A DNA stretch of 17,492 nt from Methanobacteriota archaeon (GTDB taxonomy: Archaea > Thermoplasmatota > Thermoplasmata > RBG-16-68-12), in the NCBI GenBank assembly GCA_005878995.1, contig VBME01000146.1, positions 1 to 17,492 of the forward strand, given 5' to 3'. Shown here piece by piece: positions 6,511 to 13,171 of the stretch. A program made the position numbers and the translations under genes. A model generated the notes under the pieces. It searched no databases and was not told the origin of the DNA. It saw only the letters and a program-made list of their open reading frames with translations. Every line of letters begins with the position of its first letter. Position 1 is the first letter of the stretch.

Positions 6511-7059
6511 ATGGACAAGGAGATCCTCGCGGTCAAGACCCGGAAGGACCTGTACGACTTCGTCCGCAAGAATCCCGGGTTTCATTTGCGGGAGTTGTCC
6601 CGCGCTCTCGGCCTCTCGATCACCCTCGCGGACTACCATCTTCGGTTCCTCGAGAGACACGAGCTGATCACCTCTGCGATGGACGGAGAATACAAGCGGT
6701 TCTTCCCCCGGTCCCGCCCGGGCCAGGAGGAGGTCCGCGCCGCCCTCACGGACGGGGAAAAGCGGATCCTGGCCTACCTGCGACAGCCGGTCCCGCTCCG
6801 CGTGATCAATTTCCTGATGGAGCGAGAAGCCGGGACTCACAAGGAGATTCTCGAGCACGTGCCGGTTTCGCCGTCGACGCTGTCCCACCATCTGAAGAAA
6901 ATGGAGACCGCGGGGCTCATCGACCATGCGGAGCCGCGCGAGCGCGGCTACCGCGTCCTGGACCCAAAGGCCGTCGCCCGCCTCATGACGACCTACGAGC
7001 TGGCGACGCCGGACCAGGTCGATACGTTCATCCGCGTCTGGGGCGAGTTCCGCCTCTGA
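6511..7059 (+). CDS. transcription regulator with two winged-helix domains
   Basis: About 182 aa with two successive winged helices. The first (about residues 10-65) contains HLRELSRALGLSITLADYHLRFLE, with the recognition helix in the second half, then a wing ending in YKRFFP. The second (about 85-150) contains THKEILEHVPVSPSTLSHHLKKMET followed by a wing GLIDHAEPRERGYRVL. The second resembles ArsR/MarR-type archaeal regulators. No metal or ligand-binding domain is present, so sensing may come from the co-transcribed three-TM protein; this is inference. The start codon is uncertain: GTG 6502 and ATG 6511 are both possible and no SD precedes either. The gene ends 6 nt from the convergent GAF gene. 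Confidence 0.88.
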   Translation: MDKEILAVKTRKDLYDFVRKNPGFHLRELSRALGLSITLADYHLRFLERHELITSAMDGEYKRFFPRSRPGQEEVRAALTDGEKRILAYLRQPVPLRVINFLMEREAGTHKEILEHVPVSPSTLSHHLKKMETAGLIDHAEPRERGYRVLDPKAVARLMTTYELATPDQVDTFIRVWGEFRL

Positions 7060-7065
7060 CCCGAA

Positions 7066-7563
7066 TCAGAGGATCCTCACGAGTTCCGTCGCGACCCATT
7101 CGAGGAAGTCTTTGTCCGTCGGCGTGAAAGAGTTTGCCTGATCCGAATCGATGTCGATCTCCGCAATCGCCGCGCCGTCGCGCAGGATCGGGACGACGAT
7201 TTCCGCACGCGTATTGATGAAACACTGCAGGTACCGCGGGTCGTCGTTCACGTCGGGGACGACGATCGTCGCCTTTTCCGTCACCGCGGCTCCGCAAATC
7301 CCTTGGCCTACCGGAATCCGCGTATGCAGGGTTGCGGAGGGCCCCGACCACGAGGCGAGGACGAGTTCCGATCCGTCGACCGTATAGATTCCGACCCACG
7401 TGAAGTGGGGGATTTTCCGGAGCTCCCGACACACGAAGTCGGTGATCGGCTTTCGTTGGCTGCCCGAGTGGATGATTTTCTCCAGGCGGGCGGCGACCTC
7501 GTCGTAGCTGACCTTCCCCTTTTCGCCGGCCATCACCTCGCCGAACTTGCCGACGCCCTTCAT
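7066..7563 (-). CDS. GAF-domain protein, likely free-methionine-(R)-sulfoxide reductase
   Basis: 165 aa, a single GAF domain. The stretch RIPVGQGICGAAV followed by VVPDVNDDPRYLQC, then EIVVPI and IAEIDIDS matches the YebR/fRMsr family, which reduces free Met-R-sulfoxide back to methionine. The two cysteines that form the catalytic pair in that family are present, C90 and C114, 24 residues apart as in the yeast enzyme. The third, upstream cysteine of the family is replaced, with His80 at that position. The protein would act in the cytoplasm in oxidative repair. A plain ligand-sensing GAF protein is the alternative, less likely with both cysteines kept. A CTTATGG box at 7598-7604 lies upstream; the ATG at 7533 (MAGEKGK) is a possible shorter start. 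Confidence 0.85.
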   Translation of the reverse strand: MKGVGKFGEVMAGEKGKVSYDEVAARLEKIIHSGSQRKPITDFVCRELRKIPHFTWVGIYTVDGSELVLASWSGPSATLHTRIPVGQGICGAAVTEKATIVVPDVNDDPRYLQCFINTRAEIVVPILRDGAAIAEIDIDSDQANSFTPTDKDFLEWVATELVRIL

Positions 7564-7711
7564 CGTTGCATGCCGCGCGTCGAACGGTCGCGCCCGCCAT
7601 AAGACTTCCGGAATCCAGCCACAAATCCCTCCCTGCCTGTGCGGCTGGCACGCGAACTCTCTGCAAGAGCGCCGCGGCGGGTTCCGCTCCGAGCGTTGTC
7701 CGAAGAAAATG

Positions 7712-7728
7712 GTAAAAGCTTCATATAT
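7712..7728 (+). promoter_or_regulatory. promoter of candidate small RNA 1
   Basis: AAAAGC (7714-7719) is followed by TTCATATAT (7720-7728), a BRE-like purine run plus a TATA box. The box centre is about 25 nt before A7750, where the repeated RNA head starts. Confidence 0.55.
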
Positions 7729-7749
7729 CGCGCGCTTCTAGCTAGAATA

Positions 7750-7778
7750 ACAAGCATCCCTCCACAACGAGGCCGTTC
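7750..7778 (+). repeat. 29-nt direct repeat, copy 1 (small-RNA head)
   Basis: Identical base for base to 7902-7930, with the copies offset by 152 nt. It begins ACAAGCATCCC and ends GAGGCCGTTC. Similarity stops at both ends, and the left edge coincides with the predicted transcription start. Confidence 0.9.
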
Positions 7779-7818
7779 CTGCTTTGTTGATCGACGAACG
7801 GCCTTGCCCCTTTTTCTT
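7768..7818 (+). terminator. hairpin plus T-run ending candidate small RNA 1
   Basis: The stem pairs 7768-7778 with 7796-7806 (core AGGCCGTTC/GAACGGCCT). CCCC and TTTTTCTT then follow. Archaeal termination mainly needs the T-run, so the stem may instead be part of the RNA body. Confidence 0.45.
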
Positions 7819-7859
7819 CCGTTATTTATGCGAGTTGACCCCCTCCCCCGCGACCCCGT

Positions 7860-7876
7860 CGAAAAGCGTTTAATAG
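7860..7876 (+). promoter_or_regulatory. promoter of candidate small RNA 2
   Basis: CGAAAAGCGT (7860-7869) followed by TTAATAG (7870-7876) forms a BRE/TATA element. Its first ten bases equal those before the secreted-protein gene (5056-5065). The box lies about 28-30 nt before A7902. Confidence 0.6.
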
Positions 7877-7901
7877 AGTCGAGCATTTCCGGTGCGCTTA
7901 G

Positions 7902-7930
7902 ACAAGCATCCCTCCACAACGAGGCCGTTC
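7902..7930 (+). repeat. 29-nt direct repeat, copy 2 (small-RNA head)
   Basis: Identical to 7750-7778. With two copies, 123 nt between them and no further copies seen in the window, it does not form a CRISPR array. Confidence 0.9.
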
Positions 7931-7956
7931 AGGATTCCTGGACGGCCCTTTATTTT
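7923..7956 (+). terminator. hairpin plus T-rich tail ending candidate small RNA 2
   Basis: An 11-bp stem with an ATT loop (7923-7947) is followed directly by CTTTATTTT, closely resembling an intrinsic terminator. Confidence 0.55.
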
Positions 7957-8079
7957 GGGTTCAAACACGGCTCGGAAACCTTCCTCGCCGGTCGGTTCTG
8001 CCGCGTGGAATCGCGTCATCTGGGCATCGAATGAGGTCTCGGTCCGCCTCGCGGGTCGTCGCCCGGACCCGATGCGTGG

Positions 8080-8721
8080 CTAGGCCATCGGCGGGAATCT
8101 AATCCCGCGTGAATCGATCGCCACCTTGCGACCGTCGACCCTCAGGCGACCCTCCGCGAACAGTCGGACCGCGAGCGGGAGAAAGATGTGTTCTTGTTCC
8201 AAGATGCGCGCGGCCAGCGTCTCCTCCGTGTCACCCTCGTGGACCGGGACCGCCTTCTGAAGGATGATGGGGCCTCCGTCCACGGAGGCGTCGACGAAGT
8301 GAATCGTGCAGCCAGAGACCTTCACGCCGGCGGCGAGTGCATCCCGCTGAGCGTGGGCCCCGGGGAATGCGGGGAGCAACGATGGGTGGATGTTGATGAT
8401 GCGGTTGGGAAACTCGCTCACGAAATACAGCGAGACGAGACGCATGAAGCCCGCGAAGACCACCAAGTCGACGCGTTTGTCCTTGAGGACCTTCAGGACC
8501 TCCCGCTCAAACCCCTCGCGATTTGCCCCAAACGCGCGATGATCGACGACGACCGTCGAGACGCCTGCGGTGTTCGCCCGCTCGAGTACGGGGGCCCCGG
8601 GGACATTGCACACGAGGACCGCCAGGTCGACGTCGAGGTCCCCGCGCTTCCGCGCGTCGACGAGGCTCTGGAAGTCCGTTCCCCGCCCGGAGGCGAGCAC
8701 CCCGACTCGGATTCGGGCCAT
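8080..8721 (-). CDS. purN: phosphoribosylglycinamide formyltransferase (10-formyl-THF dependent), 213 aa
   Basis: Transfers the formyl group of 10-formyl-THF to GAR, giving FGAR, in purine synthesis. The N-terminal phosphate-binding loop is VGVLASGRGTDFQSL, with TD where most PurN have TN. The catalytic triad is visible: N110 and H112 in INIHPSLLP, and D148 in VDASVDGGPII. The length is typical of the family. The ATG at 8721 is chosen because the fold starts at MARIRVGVLASG and GAGGG overlaps the purH stop just upstream; the frame is open further upstream but that stretch lies inside purH. It is separated from purH by 8 nt, so the two are translated from one mRNA. It is the last gene of the minus-strand cluster. 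Confidence 0.97.
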   Translation of the reverse strand: MARIRVGVLASGRGTDFQSLVDARKRGDLDVDLAVLVCNVPGAPVLERANTAGVSTVVVDHRAFGANREGFEREVLKVLKDKRVDLVVFAGFMRLVSLYFVSEFPNRIINIHPSLLPAFPGAHAQRDALAAGVKVSGCTIHFVDASVDGGPIILQKAVPVHEGDTEETLAARILEQEHIFLPLAVRLFAEGRLRVDGRKVAIDSRGIRFPPMA

Positions 8722-8729
8722 CGTGTCCC

Positions 8730-10265
8730 TCAATGTTTGAACAGCCGGATCCCGGTGAAGACCATCGCGATTCCATGCGCGTCCGCCGCGGCGATCACCT
8801 CGTCGTCGCGGATCGATCCGCCCGGCTGGGCCACGACCGCGACGCCGCCCTTCGCGAGCTCGTCGATGCCGTCTCGGAACGGGAAGTACGCGTCGCTGAC
8901 CGCCACGCTCCCACGCGCCGCGCCTTTCGCCTTGTAGCACGCGAGCATGCACGCGTCCACGCGGCTCATCTGTCCCGCGCCGATGCCGACCGTCCGATCC
9001 CCCTTCACGAGGACGATCGAGTTCGACTTCACGTACCGACTCACGACGATTCCGAAGCCGATGTCGCTAAGCTGGGCGGGACTGGGCGAGGCCTTCGTCA
9101 CGACCTTGAACGCCTCGGGCATCGCCTCCGGAAAGTCCGTCGTCTGCAGGAGGACGCCGCCCAAGACCCGGACCATGTCGACGCCATGATCCTTTCGAAA
9201 CGGTCCGCGGGTCTGGAGGATGAGGAAGGACCCTTTCTTCTTCGCCTTGAGGATCTCGAGGGCTTGCGGCTCGTATCCCGGAGCGATCACCGCATCGAGA
9301 ACGTCGCCTTTGATCGCCTTCGCCGTCGCGAGGTCGACCGAGCGGTTCAGGCCCACGACGCCGCCGTACGCCGAAACCGGGTCAGCGGCGTGAGCCGCCT
9401 CGTACGCCTCCACGAGAGTCGTCCCGAGGGCGACCCCGGAGGGGTTCGTGTGTTTGATCACGACCGCCGCGGGCCGCTCGAATTCCGTGGCGATTCGGAG
9501 GGCCGCATCGAGGTCGATCAAGTTGTTGTAGGAGAGCTCCTTCCCTTGCAGCTTGTCCGCAGTCGCCGTCGCGGCGGACGGGAACGGCTCCCGGTAGAGC
9601 GCTGCCTTCTGATAGGGGTTCTCCCCGTAGCGGAGGTCCGCAATCTTGTCATACGCGATCCGGAGTGCCGGCGGGAGGACGTACCCGTGACGCCGGGCGA
9701 GGAAATTGAAAATCGCCGCATCGTATCGGGACGTGTACTCGAACGCCTCGAGCGCGAGTTCGTTCCGGAGCTTCTCCGGGATCGTCTTCTGTTGCCGCAG
9801 CGAGCCTAGAACTTCGGCGTACCGCGCGGGTCGGACGACGACGCCGACGCGGTTCGCATTTTTTGCCGCCGCACGGATGAGCGAGACGCCACCGATATCG
9901 ATGTTCTCAATCGCTTCCTCGAACCGGACGTTCGGTTTCGCAACCGTCTCCTCGAACGGATACAGGTTTGCGACGACGAGGTCGATGGCCACCGCTCCGA
10001 GGTCTTCAAGGTCCTTCTCATCGCCGCGGGGCGCAAGGATTCCCGCGAAGATTCTCGGATGGAGCGTCTTTACCCGTCCGCCCAATCCCTCTCGGAGGCC
10101 CGTATAGTCCGCGACCGTCGTCACGGGGAGGCCCGCCTCCTTCAGCGTCTTCGCGGTCCCGTCCGTCCCGATGAGCTCAAAACCGAGATCCCGGAGGCCC
10201 CGAGCAAACTCGACAAGGCCCTCCTTGTCCGAGACGCTGAGGAGCGCCCGCCGGGGGGAAACCAT
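8730..10265 (-). CDS. purH: bifunctional AICAR formyltransferase / IMP cyclohydrolase, 511 aa
   Basis: Performs the last two steps to IMP. The N-terminal cyclohydrolase domain (about residues 1-190) shows ALLSVSDKEGLVEFARGL, GRVKTLHPRIFAGIL and NLYPFEETVA. The C-terminal transformylase shows LRYGENPYQKAALY, ELSYNNLIDLDAAL, VIKHTNPSG (the catalytic Lys-His), SNSIVLVKGDRTVGIGAGQM and AQPGGSIRDDEVI. Its length fits the bacterial fused enzyme. The start is the ATG at 10265: a CGAAACCTTAATT promoter (about 10297-10309) would start RNA near 10270, downstream of the other in-frame start at 10298. purN follows after 8 nt. Many archaea use PurP and PurO instead, so a full PurH that needs 10-formyl-THF is notable and may reflect transfer from bacteria; this is inference. 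Confidence 0.97.
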   Translation of the reverse strand: MVSPRRALLSVSDKEGLVEFARGLRDLGFELIGTDGTAKTLKEAGLPVTTVADYTGLREGLGGRVKTLHPRIFAGILAPRGDEKDLEDLGAVAIDLVVANLYPFEETVAKPNVRFEEAIENIDIGGVSLIRAAAKNANRVGVVVRPARYAEVLGSLRQQKTIPEKLRNELALEAFEYTSRYDAAIFNFLARRHGYVLPPALRIAYDKIADLRYGENPYQKAALYREPFPSAATATADKLQGKELSYNNLIDLDAALRIATEFERPAAVVIKHTNPSGVALGTTLVEAYEAAHAADPVSAYGGVVGLNRSVDLATAKAIKGDVLDAVIAPGYEPQALEILKAKKKGSFLILQTRGPFRKDHGVDMVRVLGGVLLQTTDFPEAMPEAFKVVTKASPSPAQLSDIGFGIVVSRYVKSNSIVLVKGDRTVGIGAGQMSRVDACMLACYKAKGAARGSVAVSDAYFPFRDGIDELAKGGVAVVAQPGGSIRDDEVIAAADAHGIAMVFTGIRLFKH

Positions 10266-10296
10266 CCCTATTACCGAGTCGCAATGGGGAGAACCC

Positions 10297-10309
10297 AATT
10301 AAGGTTTCG
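10297..10309 (-). promoter_or_regulatory. promoter of purHN
   Basis: On the minus strand, CGAAACC runs into TTAATT. It sits in the 82-nt metF-purH gap and places the RNA start about 5-10 nt before the ATG at 10265. purHN can therefore be transcribed independently of metF. Confidence 0.5.
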
Positions 10310-10347
10310 GTGGACCGCCGGACTTGTCGCGGTCCAGGGTCGTCGCG

Positions 10348-11295
10348 TCACGCGGCGAGCTCCGGTCGCGGGAAGAGGCCCGCGTCTTTCACGATTTCGG
10401 GCACGATTTCCTCCCACCCGATTGGCATGACGTGGACGCCGTGGACGCCTTCGATTTTCTTCAGGGCCTTGATCGTCCGGACCGCGATGCTGACGCCCTC
10501 CGACCGCGGATTCGGCGCTCGCTCCATCCGGTCCACGATATGTTTCGGGACGACGGCACCGAGTTTCTCGACCATGAACCGCGCCATCTTCACGGACTTC
10601 AGCGGGATGACGCCCGCGAGGATGAACACCTTATCGTGGAGCCATTCTTTCCTGACGAGACGCATCCATTCCTCGAATGCGTCGACGTCGAAGACGCCCT
10701 GCGTCTGGACGAAGTCGGCGCCGGCGGTGACCTTCCCGCGAAGCTTGCCGAACGAATCCTCCTTCGATCCGCGGAATGGATCTGCGGCCGCGCCGATGAA
10801 GACCTTCGGCGCTTGCTCGACCATCTCCCCGCCCCGCAGGACGCCGGTGTCGCGAAGGGCGCGGAAGGTCGAGATCATTTCCTCGGTGCTCAGGTCGTAC
10901 ACCGCTTTGGCCTCCTTCTCGTTGCCAGCGGTGGGCGGGTCTCCCCATAGGCAGAGCACGTTGCGAATTCCGAGCGCCGCGGCACCGAGGAGATCCGATT
11001 GGAGGCCGATCCGATTTCGGTCGCGAGAGACCATCTGCATGATCGGCTCGACGCCTTCTTGCAACGCAATCGTCGCGGCGGCCATCGAGGAGATCCGAAC
11101 GAGGGCGCGCTGGCCGTCGGTCAGGTTGCACGCATCCACGGTCCCGCGATACAGGGATGCATGCCGCCGAATTTCAGACGCGTCCACCGACGCGGGCGGC
11201 GCGATTTCCGCGGTCACCGCGAACTCGCCTGAGGCGAGGATCCGTTCGAGACGGCTGCCCGCGCGAATCGCACGGCTCGCTACCTCCGCGGGCAT
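10348..11295 (-). CDS. metF: methylenetetrahydrofolate reductase family protein, 315 aa
   Basis: This is a TIM-barrel flavoprotein of the MetF family, which reduces 5,10-methylene-THF to 5-methyl-THF for methionine synthesis. Family features are the first strand with a catalytic-type Glu (VTAEIAPPASVD, about residues 27-38), the folate/FAD strand GIRNVLCLWGDPP, the mid-barrel IGAAADPFRG, and FVQTQGVFDVDAFEEWM with the conserved Gln pair. The length matches single-domain prokaryotic MetF. Whether the pterin is THF or a methanopterin cannot be read from the sequence, but folD, purN and purH nearby point to THF. A CTAGATAGG box at 11318-11326 lies 27 nt upstream of the ATG with no SD, so it is probably leaderless. 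Confidence 0.9.
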   Translation of the reverse strand: MPAEVASRAIRAGSRLERILASGEFAVTAEIAPPASVDASEIRRHASLYRGTVDACNLTDGQRALVRISSMAAATIALQEGVEPIMQMVSRDRNRIGLQSDLLGAAALGIRNVLCLWGDPPTAGNEKEAKAVYDLSTEEMISTFRALRDTGVLRGGEMVEQAPKVFIGAAADPFRGSKEDSFGKLRGKVTAGADFVQTQGVFDVDAFEEWMRLVRKEWLHDKVFILAGVIPLKSVKMARFMVEKLGAVVPKHIVDRMERAPNPRSEGVSIAVRTIKALKKIEGVHGVHVMPIGWEEIVPEIVKDAGLFPRPELAA

Positions 11296-11354
11296 CGCGC
11301 GCGGGAGCGCCGCCGGACCTATCTAGCCTTCGGTCGTTTCTATGAGGAAACCGA

Positions 11355-12506
11355 TTACCAACCGTACCGCTCGCACAGTTCGAGGGCGAGGATCATCCGA
11401 TAGAATTCGCGCGCGTGAATTCCGAGCCACGGTTTGCGGAGGAGCACCGACAAGATCATTCGCGGGTTGACGGAACGCCAATCCCGCCCGGCCAGTTCCT
11501 CGCCCACGGAATTCATCAGCCGATCACTCCATCGGCGAATCCGGTCGATCATCCAGAATAGCAGGGGGTCGAGGAACGGGGATGCTTTCATCGCGCGGTC
11601 GTATGCCATCATCGCTGTCGGATCCTCCCGCTCCAACGCGGTCACGGCGACCTCACCGGCGATCCGCCCACTGAAGATTCCGGGATGAATCCCCGCCCCG
11701 TTCAGCGGGTTGGTGATGCCCCCCGCATCGCCGACAATTGCTAGGCCGGGCGCCGCGAGAGCGGTCAGGTCGTACCGCGACGGAATCGAACCCGCAATGG
11801 TCTGGGTCTTTCGGTCCACGTCGATTGCGAACTTGCGGCAAAACGCCACGGTCGCCGCGTGCGCGTCGATGTGGCCTCCAGCCCCGACGTTCACGGAATC
11901 GCCTTTCGGGAAGATCCAGGCGTAGCCGCCGTTGTACACTTGGCCGATGTAGAGGAGGAAGAACTCGGGTTCCAGGAGGGGGACGTCCTCGCGACGGAAC
12001 CGATACTCGTACGCGCCGATCCGTTCAAGGCTCCGAACGAGACCGGCTTGGCGCGCGACGAAACTTGCGGGCCCGTCCGCGCCGATGACGATGCGCGTAT
12101 CGATTGTCTCGCCGTTCGCCTCGACCCGCCATCCTCCGTCGTGACGGGAAATCCCGGTGACCTTGGTCGACGTGCGGAGTTCGCCGCCATCGTCCACGGC
12201 ACCATCGACGAGCCAGCGGTCGAACGCCGCGCGGTCGAGCGCGTAGCCCGGGAGACGGGTGATGTAGAACCACGTTCCACTTGGCACGACGCACTTCGCG
12301 CCCGAGACGCGCTGCGCAATCCATTCGTCCCGAGGCCGCAGTCCGTTCGACGCGAGGCCGAATTCGCTCACGCCTTCCGCGCACTGGACCGGCTCTCCGA
12401 CGATCCGTTTCTTTTCGAGGACGGCGGTCCGGAAACCGGCTGCGGCGATTTGCCGCGCAGCCATGCCGCCGGAGGGTCCCGCGCCCACGACGACCGCGTC
12501 GTACAC
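11355..12506 (-). CDS. geranylgeranyl reductase family FAD-dependent oxidoreductase, 383 aa
   Basis: Family members saturate the isoprenoid chains of archaeal membrane lipids or related prenyl compounds. Motifs in order are VVGAGPSGGMAARQIAAAG (FAD Rossmann loop, about residues 6-24), GEPVQCAEGVS (about 37-47), PGYALDRAAFDRWL, VIGADGPAS, YAWIFPKGDSVNVGAG and VGDAGGITNPLNGAGIHPG (second FAD motif). The length is near the family norm of about 390-400. The start is GTG at 12506, because TATATC at 12531-12536 stands 27 nt before it and the Rossmann strand begins immediately. Whether it is the main digeranylgeranylglycerophospholipid reductase or a paralogue cannot be decided here. metF follows after 59 nt with its own promoter. 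Confidence 0.93.
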   Translation of the reverse strand: MYDAVVVGAGPSGGMAARQIAAAGFRTAVLEKKRIVGEPVQCAEGVSEFGLASNGLRPRDEWIAQRVSGAKCVVPSGTWFYITRLPGYALDRAAFDRWLVDGAVDDGGELRTSTKVTGISRHDGGWRVEANGETIDTRIVIGADGPASFVARQAGLVRSLERIGAYEYRFRREDVPLLEPEFFLLYIGQVYNGGYAWIFPKGDSVNVGAGGHIDAHAATVAFCRKFAIDVDRKTQTIAGSIPSRYDLTALAAPGLAIVGDAGGITNPLNGAGIHPGIFSGRIAGEVAVTALEREDPTAMMAYDRAMKASPFLDPLLFWMIDRIRRWSDRLMNSVGEELAGRDWRSVNPRMILSVLLRKPWLGIHAREFYRMILALELCERYGW

Positions 12507-12540
12507 TCGGTGCCGAGAGGAAGTCGCGGCTATATCGGCC

Positions 12541-13068
12541 TTACGCGGTCGCCTCGGTGGGGAACCGCGCCGCGAGCTCGTCGCCGTGGGCCGTCGGCCG
12601 GTACACGTACGGCGGCACGCCCCGTCGGATTGCCGGGCCGCGCTGCTTCGTCACGAGCCGGACCGCGGTGAGGACCCGAAGGCAGTTCACGGTCGTGTAT
12701 TCGGAGAGGCCGAGTTCCTCGCTGATCTCCGTCGCGCTCGCATCCGGATGGCCGCGGATGAACCGGAGGACGGTGAGCGTGTTCCGGTCCAACGCCTCCG
12801 CGGTCTGCTTCTCTTCCGGTCGGGGCTCGAGCGCGAGCCGCTCGTACACCCGCTTCCCCTGCTCCGACGGCGAGACGACGACGTTGAGCAACGCGGTCTT
12901 CTCGATTTCGAGGAGGTGCTTCGCGACCGCGGCCGGCGCGATCCCCATCACAGCCGCCAGCTCCGGGATCTTTGAGTCGCGGTTCCGGTAGACTTTGTTC
13001 TCTACGACGATCGCCAGGACCTCTCGCTGACGTTCCGTGAGGAGGCGAGACCAGTCGTTAGAGTGCAT
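12541..13068 (-). CDS. two-HTH transcriptional regulator divergent from folD, 175 aa
   Basis: The N-terminal HTH (about residues 9-65) reads LTERQREVLAIVVENK, then IPELAAVMGIAPAAVAKHLLEIE with the recognition helix at the end. A charged linker (about 68-92) follows. The C-terminal winged helix (about 93-160) reads LTVLRFIRGHPDASATEISE, then LGLSEYTTVNCLRVL, then a wing to PPYVYRPT. There is no visible ligand-binding domain. The gene is divergent from folD across a 178-nt gap holding two similar palindromes, so it is a candidate for autoregulation and for control of folD. The ATG at 13068 is supported by CGAAAACGCTTAAG at 13095-13108. The gene ends shortly upstream of the reductase gene, inside the reductase promoter region. 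Confidence 0.87.
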   Translation of the reverse strand: MHSNDWSRLLTERQREVLAIVVENKVYRNRDSKIPELAAVMGIAPAAVAKHLLEIEKTALLNVVVSPSEQGKRVYERLALEPRPEEKQTAEALDRNTLTVLRFIRGHPDASATEISEELGLSEYTTVNCLRVLTAVRLVTKQRGPAIRRGVPPYVYRPTAHGDELAARFPTEATA

Positions 13069-13094
13069 CCGGGCGACCGAACGTCGGGGCCGGT

Positions 13095-13108
13095 CTTAAG
13101 CGTTTTCG
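13095..13108 (-). promoter_or_regulatory. promoter of the divergent HTH regulator
   Basis: On the minus strand, CGAAAACG runs into CTTAAG, a BRE plus TATA-like element about 30 nt before the ATG at 13068. This is consistent with a leaderless mRNA. Confidence 0.6.
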
Positions 13109-13129
13109 TGGAACGCCGCCGAAGGGTCT

Positions 13130-13140
13130 TTGTCTGACAA
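13130..13140. promoter_or_regulatory. operator-like palindrome 1
   Basis: TTGTC-T-GACAA is a perfect 5+1+5 inverted repeat about 22 nt upstream of the regulator promoter. It shares TGTCTGACA with palindrome 2; the centres (13135 and 13178) are 43 bp apart, about four helical turns. Confidence 0.6.
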
Positions 13141-13171
13141 CATCGGCGTACGATTCTGCGGTGCGGCGTGG

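Larger units (their letters stand above)
7750..7818 (+). ncRNA. candidate small RNA 1 of a tandem pair
   Basis: The predicted transcript starts at A7750, about 25 nt after the TATA box. Its first 29 nt (7750-7778) are identical to those of small RNA 2. Within the head, CCUC and GAGG can pair around CACAAC, presenting a CCUCC anti-SD-like run. The head's 3' end pairs with unique sequence: 7768-7778 with 7796-7806, eleven pairs including one G-U, with a 17-nt loop. After CCCC comes TTTTTCTT (7811-7818), a terminator-like tail. It has no tRNA, C/D-box or H/ACA hallmarks that I can see, and no SD or coding frame is shared with the other copy. The class is unknown and a regulatory RNA is inference. 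Confidence 0.5.
7902..7956 (+). ncRNA. candidate small RNA 2 of a tandem pair
   Basis: Head 7902-7930 is identical to that of small RNA 1, but the rest is unrelated. The head's 3' part still closes a hairpin: GGCCGTTCAGG (7923-7933) pairs with CCTGGACGGCC (7937-7947) around ATT, eleven pairs with one U-G. CTTTATTTT (7948-7956) ends it. In both copies the distal strand lies outside the repeat yet complements it, with A in copy 1 changed to G in copy 2 opposite U. The fold, not just the sequence, is therefore kept. The 5' 18 nt, including UCCCUCC, stay largely unpaired. Function is unknown; an anti-SD-type regulator is the simplest guess. Confidence 0.5.
7564..8079. other. 516-nt gap between the GAF gene and purN, holding two candidate RNA genes
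   Basis: This is the only long stretch without a convincing protein gene. It contains the GAF gene promoter (7598-7604), candidate small RNA 1 (about 7750-7818) and candidate small RNA 2 (about 7902-7956), each with its own promoter. I see nothing recognisable in 7610-7710 or in 7960-8079. The open frames crossing it read the 29-nt repeat in different phases in its two copies, so the repeat is not conserved as protein. Confidence 0.6.

Noticed and set aside
7750..7930. CRISPR array
   Set aside because: There are only two repeats, with 123 nt between them, promoters and terminators within the spacing, and no cas genes.
7948..7985. tRNA fragment suggested by GGGTTCAAAC, a T-loop-like sequence
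   Set aside because: No acceptor, D or anticodon stems pair around it.
7828..8034. Open frame starting MRVDPLPRDPVEK across candidate small RNA 2
   Set aside because: It has no SD and no recognisable domain. It crosses a hairpin-T terminator, and the 29-nt repeat is read in a different phase from copy 1, so the frame is not what is conserved.
8722..8952. Extended N-terminus for PurN from an upstream start at 8952
   Set aside because: The extra 77 codons are an Arg-rich out-of-frame reading of the purH C-terminus; PurN homology begins at MARIRVGVLASG with an SD just before it.
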